A DNA stretch of 6,627 nucleotides from JBGPYM01 sp041493205 (lineage in GTDB: Bacteria > Bacteroidota > Ignavibacteria > UBA10030 > UBA6906), in the NCBI GenBank assembly GCA_041493205.1, contig JBGPYM010000181.1, positions 1 to 6,627 of the forward strand, written 5' to 3'. The notes under the pieces were generated by a model, which searched no databases, was not told the DNA's origin, and worked only from the letters and a program-made list of their open reading frames with translations. Both the position numbers and the translations under genes were made by a program. Below, one piece after another: positions 6,488 to 6,627 of the stretch. Each line of letters opens with the position of its first letter. Positions within the stretch are counted from its first letter, which is position 1.

Positions 6488-6511
6488 GGCGGTGCCACAA
6501 AAAAAACCGCC
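6488..6511. repeat. Short inverted repeat in the sensor gene leader
   Basis: GGCGGT (6488-6493) and ACCGCC (6506-6511) are perfect 6-bp arms around a 12-nt centre containing an A8 run (T8 on the minus strand). It lies 12-36 bp upstream of the first candidate ATG of the sensor gene, so a transcript could fold here close to the ribosome site. The arms are short and the match may be chance. It is too weak to call a terminator. Confidence 0.25.
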
Positions 6512-6539
6512 GTACTGGCAGATTTCCGTCCAATATTCA

Positions 6540-6616
6540 CCCATGCACCATCACTTTCCTACAAAACTCTCCGGATTGCCGCCTTTCTCACAGGAGCCCC
6601 GATTGAGGTGCATGGG
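6540..6616. repeat. Perfect 10-bp inverted repeat spanning 77 bp upstream of the sensor gene
   Basis: CCCATGCACC at 6540-6549 is the exact reverse complement of GGTGCATGGG at 6607-6616, with 57 bp between. With one bulged base, TCA/TGA extends the pairing inward. The whole lies in the apparently non-coding right end of the window, 64 bp upstream of the ATG at 6475. It could be the closing stem of a structured leader RNA, a pair of binding sites for a dimeric regulator, or termini of a tiny element. No known riboswitch core or terminator could be recognised inside. Confidence 0.5.
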
Positions 6617-6627
6617 GCCTGAGGGGC

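Larger units (their letters stand above)
6476..6627. other. Apparently non-coding right end, upstream of the sensor gene
   Basis: No convincing gene is visible in these 152 bp apart from the two inverted repeats listed separately. A plus-strand gene could start at ATG 6612 (ATGGGGCCTGAG, with AGGAG about 15 nt upstream), but only five codons are in view. Minus-strand frames that enter from the right edge stop within about 25 codons and resemble nothing known. The promoter of the sensor gene is presumably here, but no clear -10/-35 pair could be chosen. Confidence 0.5.

Noticed and set aside
6540..6616. tRNA or known riboswitch suggested by the 77-nt length and closing stem
   Set aside because: No anticodon arm, T-loop sequence or acceptor CCA pattern fits, and no TPP, cobalamin, glycine, SAM or c-di-GMP core motif could be seen.
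5750..6622. 290-codon plus-strand open frame covering the sensor's N-terminal half and the right end
   Set aside because: It is antisense to the TM/CHASE3/PAS coding region, is rich in Arg, His and Asp without any fold-like pattern, and has no ribosome binding site.
6551..6627. Possible 3' end of a minus-strand gene entering from the right (ends at TGA, 6553-6551)
   Set aside because: Only about 25 codons are visible and they match nothing; other frames also stay open for similar lengths, so there is no basis for a coding call.

Overview
This looks like a chromosomal stretch from a GC-rich (roughly 60% by eye) environmental bacterium. There is no phage, IS, plasmid, tRNA, rRNA or CRISPR signature. 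The small HEAT-like protein at 2895-3425 resembles a family I associate with Bacteroidota and the wider Chlorobi/Ignavibacteria (FCB) group. The sensor with a C-terminal CxxC...CxxC module is a type common in environmental anaerobes. I therefore suggest, with low confidence, a GC-rich FCB-group member. Shine-Dalgarno sequences are visible before some genes (AGGAGG at 1196-1201) and weak or absent before others.

Layout, left to right. (1) Positions 1-1013, minus strand: a uroporphyrinogen decarboxylase (URO-D/MtaA) superfamily protein whose C-terminus runs off the left edge. (2) Positions 1014-1209: a divergent promoter region with a promoter-like pair on each strand, a 7-bp palindrome and two exact 11-bp G-rich direct repeats. 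(3) Positions 1210-3425, plus strand: four closely packed genes, probably one operon. They encode an exported coiled-coil protein of unknown function, a GNAT-like acyltransferase, a half-size TSUP (TauE/SafE) membrane protein and a HEAT/ARM-like helical protein. (4) Positions 3403-4311, minus strand: an aldo/keto reductase whose 3' end overlaps the HEAT gene tail to tail by 23 bp. (5) Positions 4382-6475, minus strand: a membrane sensor (TM, CHASE3-like, TM, three PAS domains, coiled coil, four-cysteine module) without kinase, cyclase or methyl-acceptor output. It lies 70 bp upstream of the reductase in the same direction. (6) Positions 6476-6627: non-coding as far as I can see, with a perfect 10-bp inverted repeat 57 bp apart.

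The four plus-strand genes may act together at the envelope (exported protein plus small transporter), with a cytosolic acyltransferase and a helical scaffold. No pathway can be named from sequence alone. The sensor and reductase could be co-transcribed. The URO-D-family protein is more likely a corrinoid/methyl-transfer type enzyme than the haem-pathway HemE. I found no clear new multi-gene system. The most interesting items are the kinase-less sensor with its conserved cysteine module, the unknown exported protein, and the two intergenic repeat structures.
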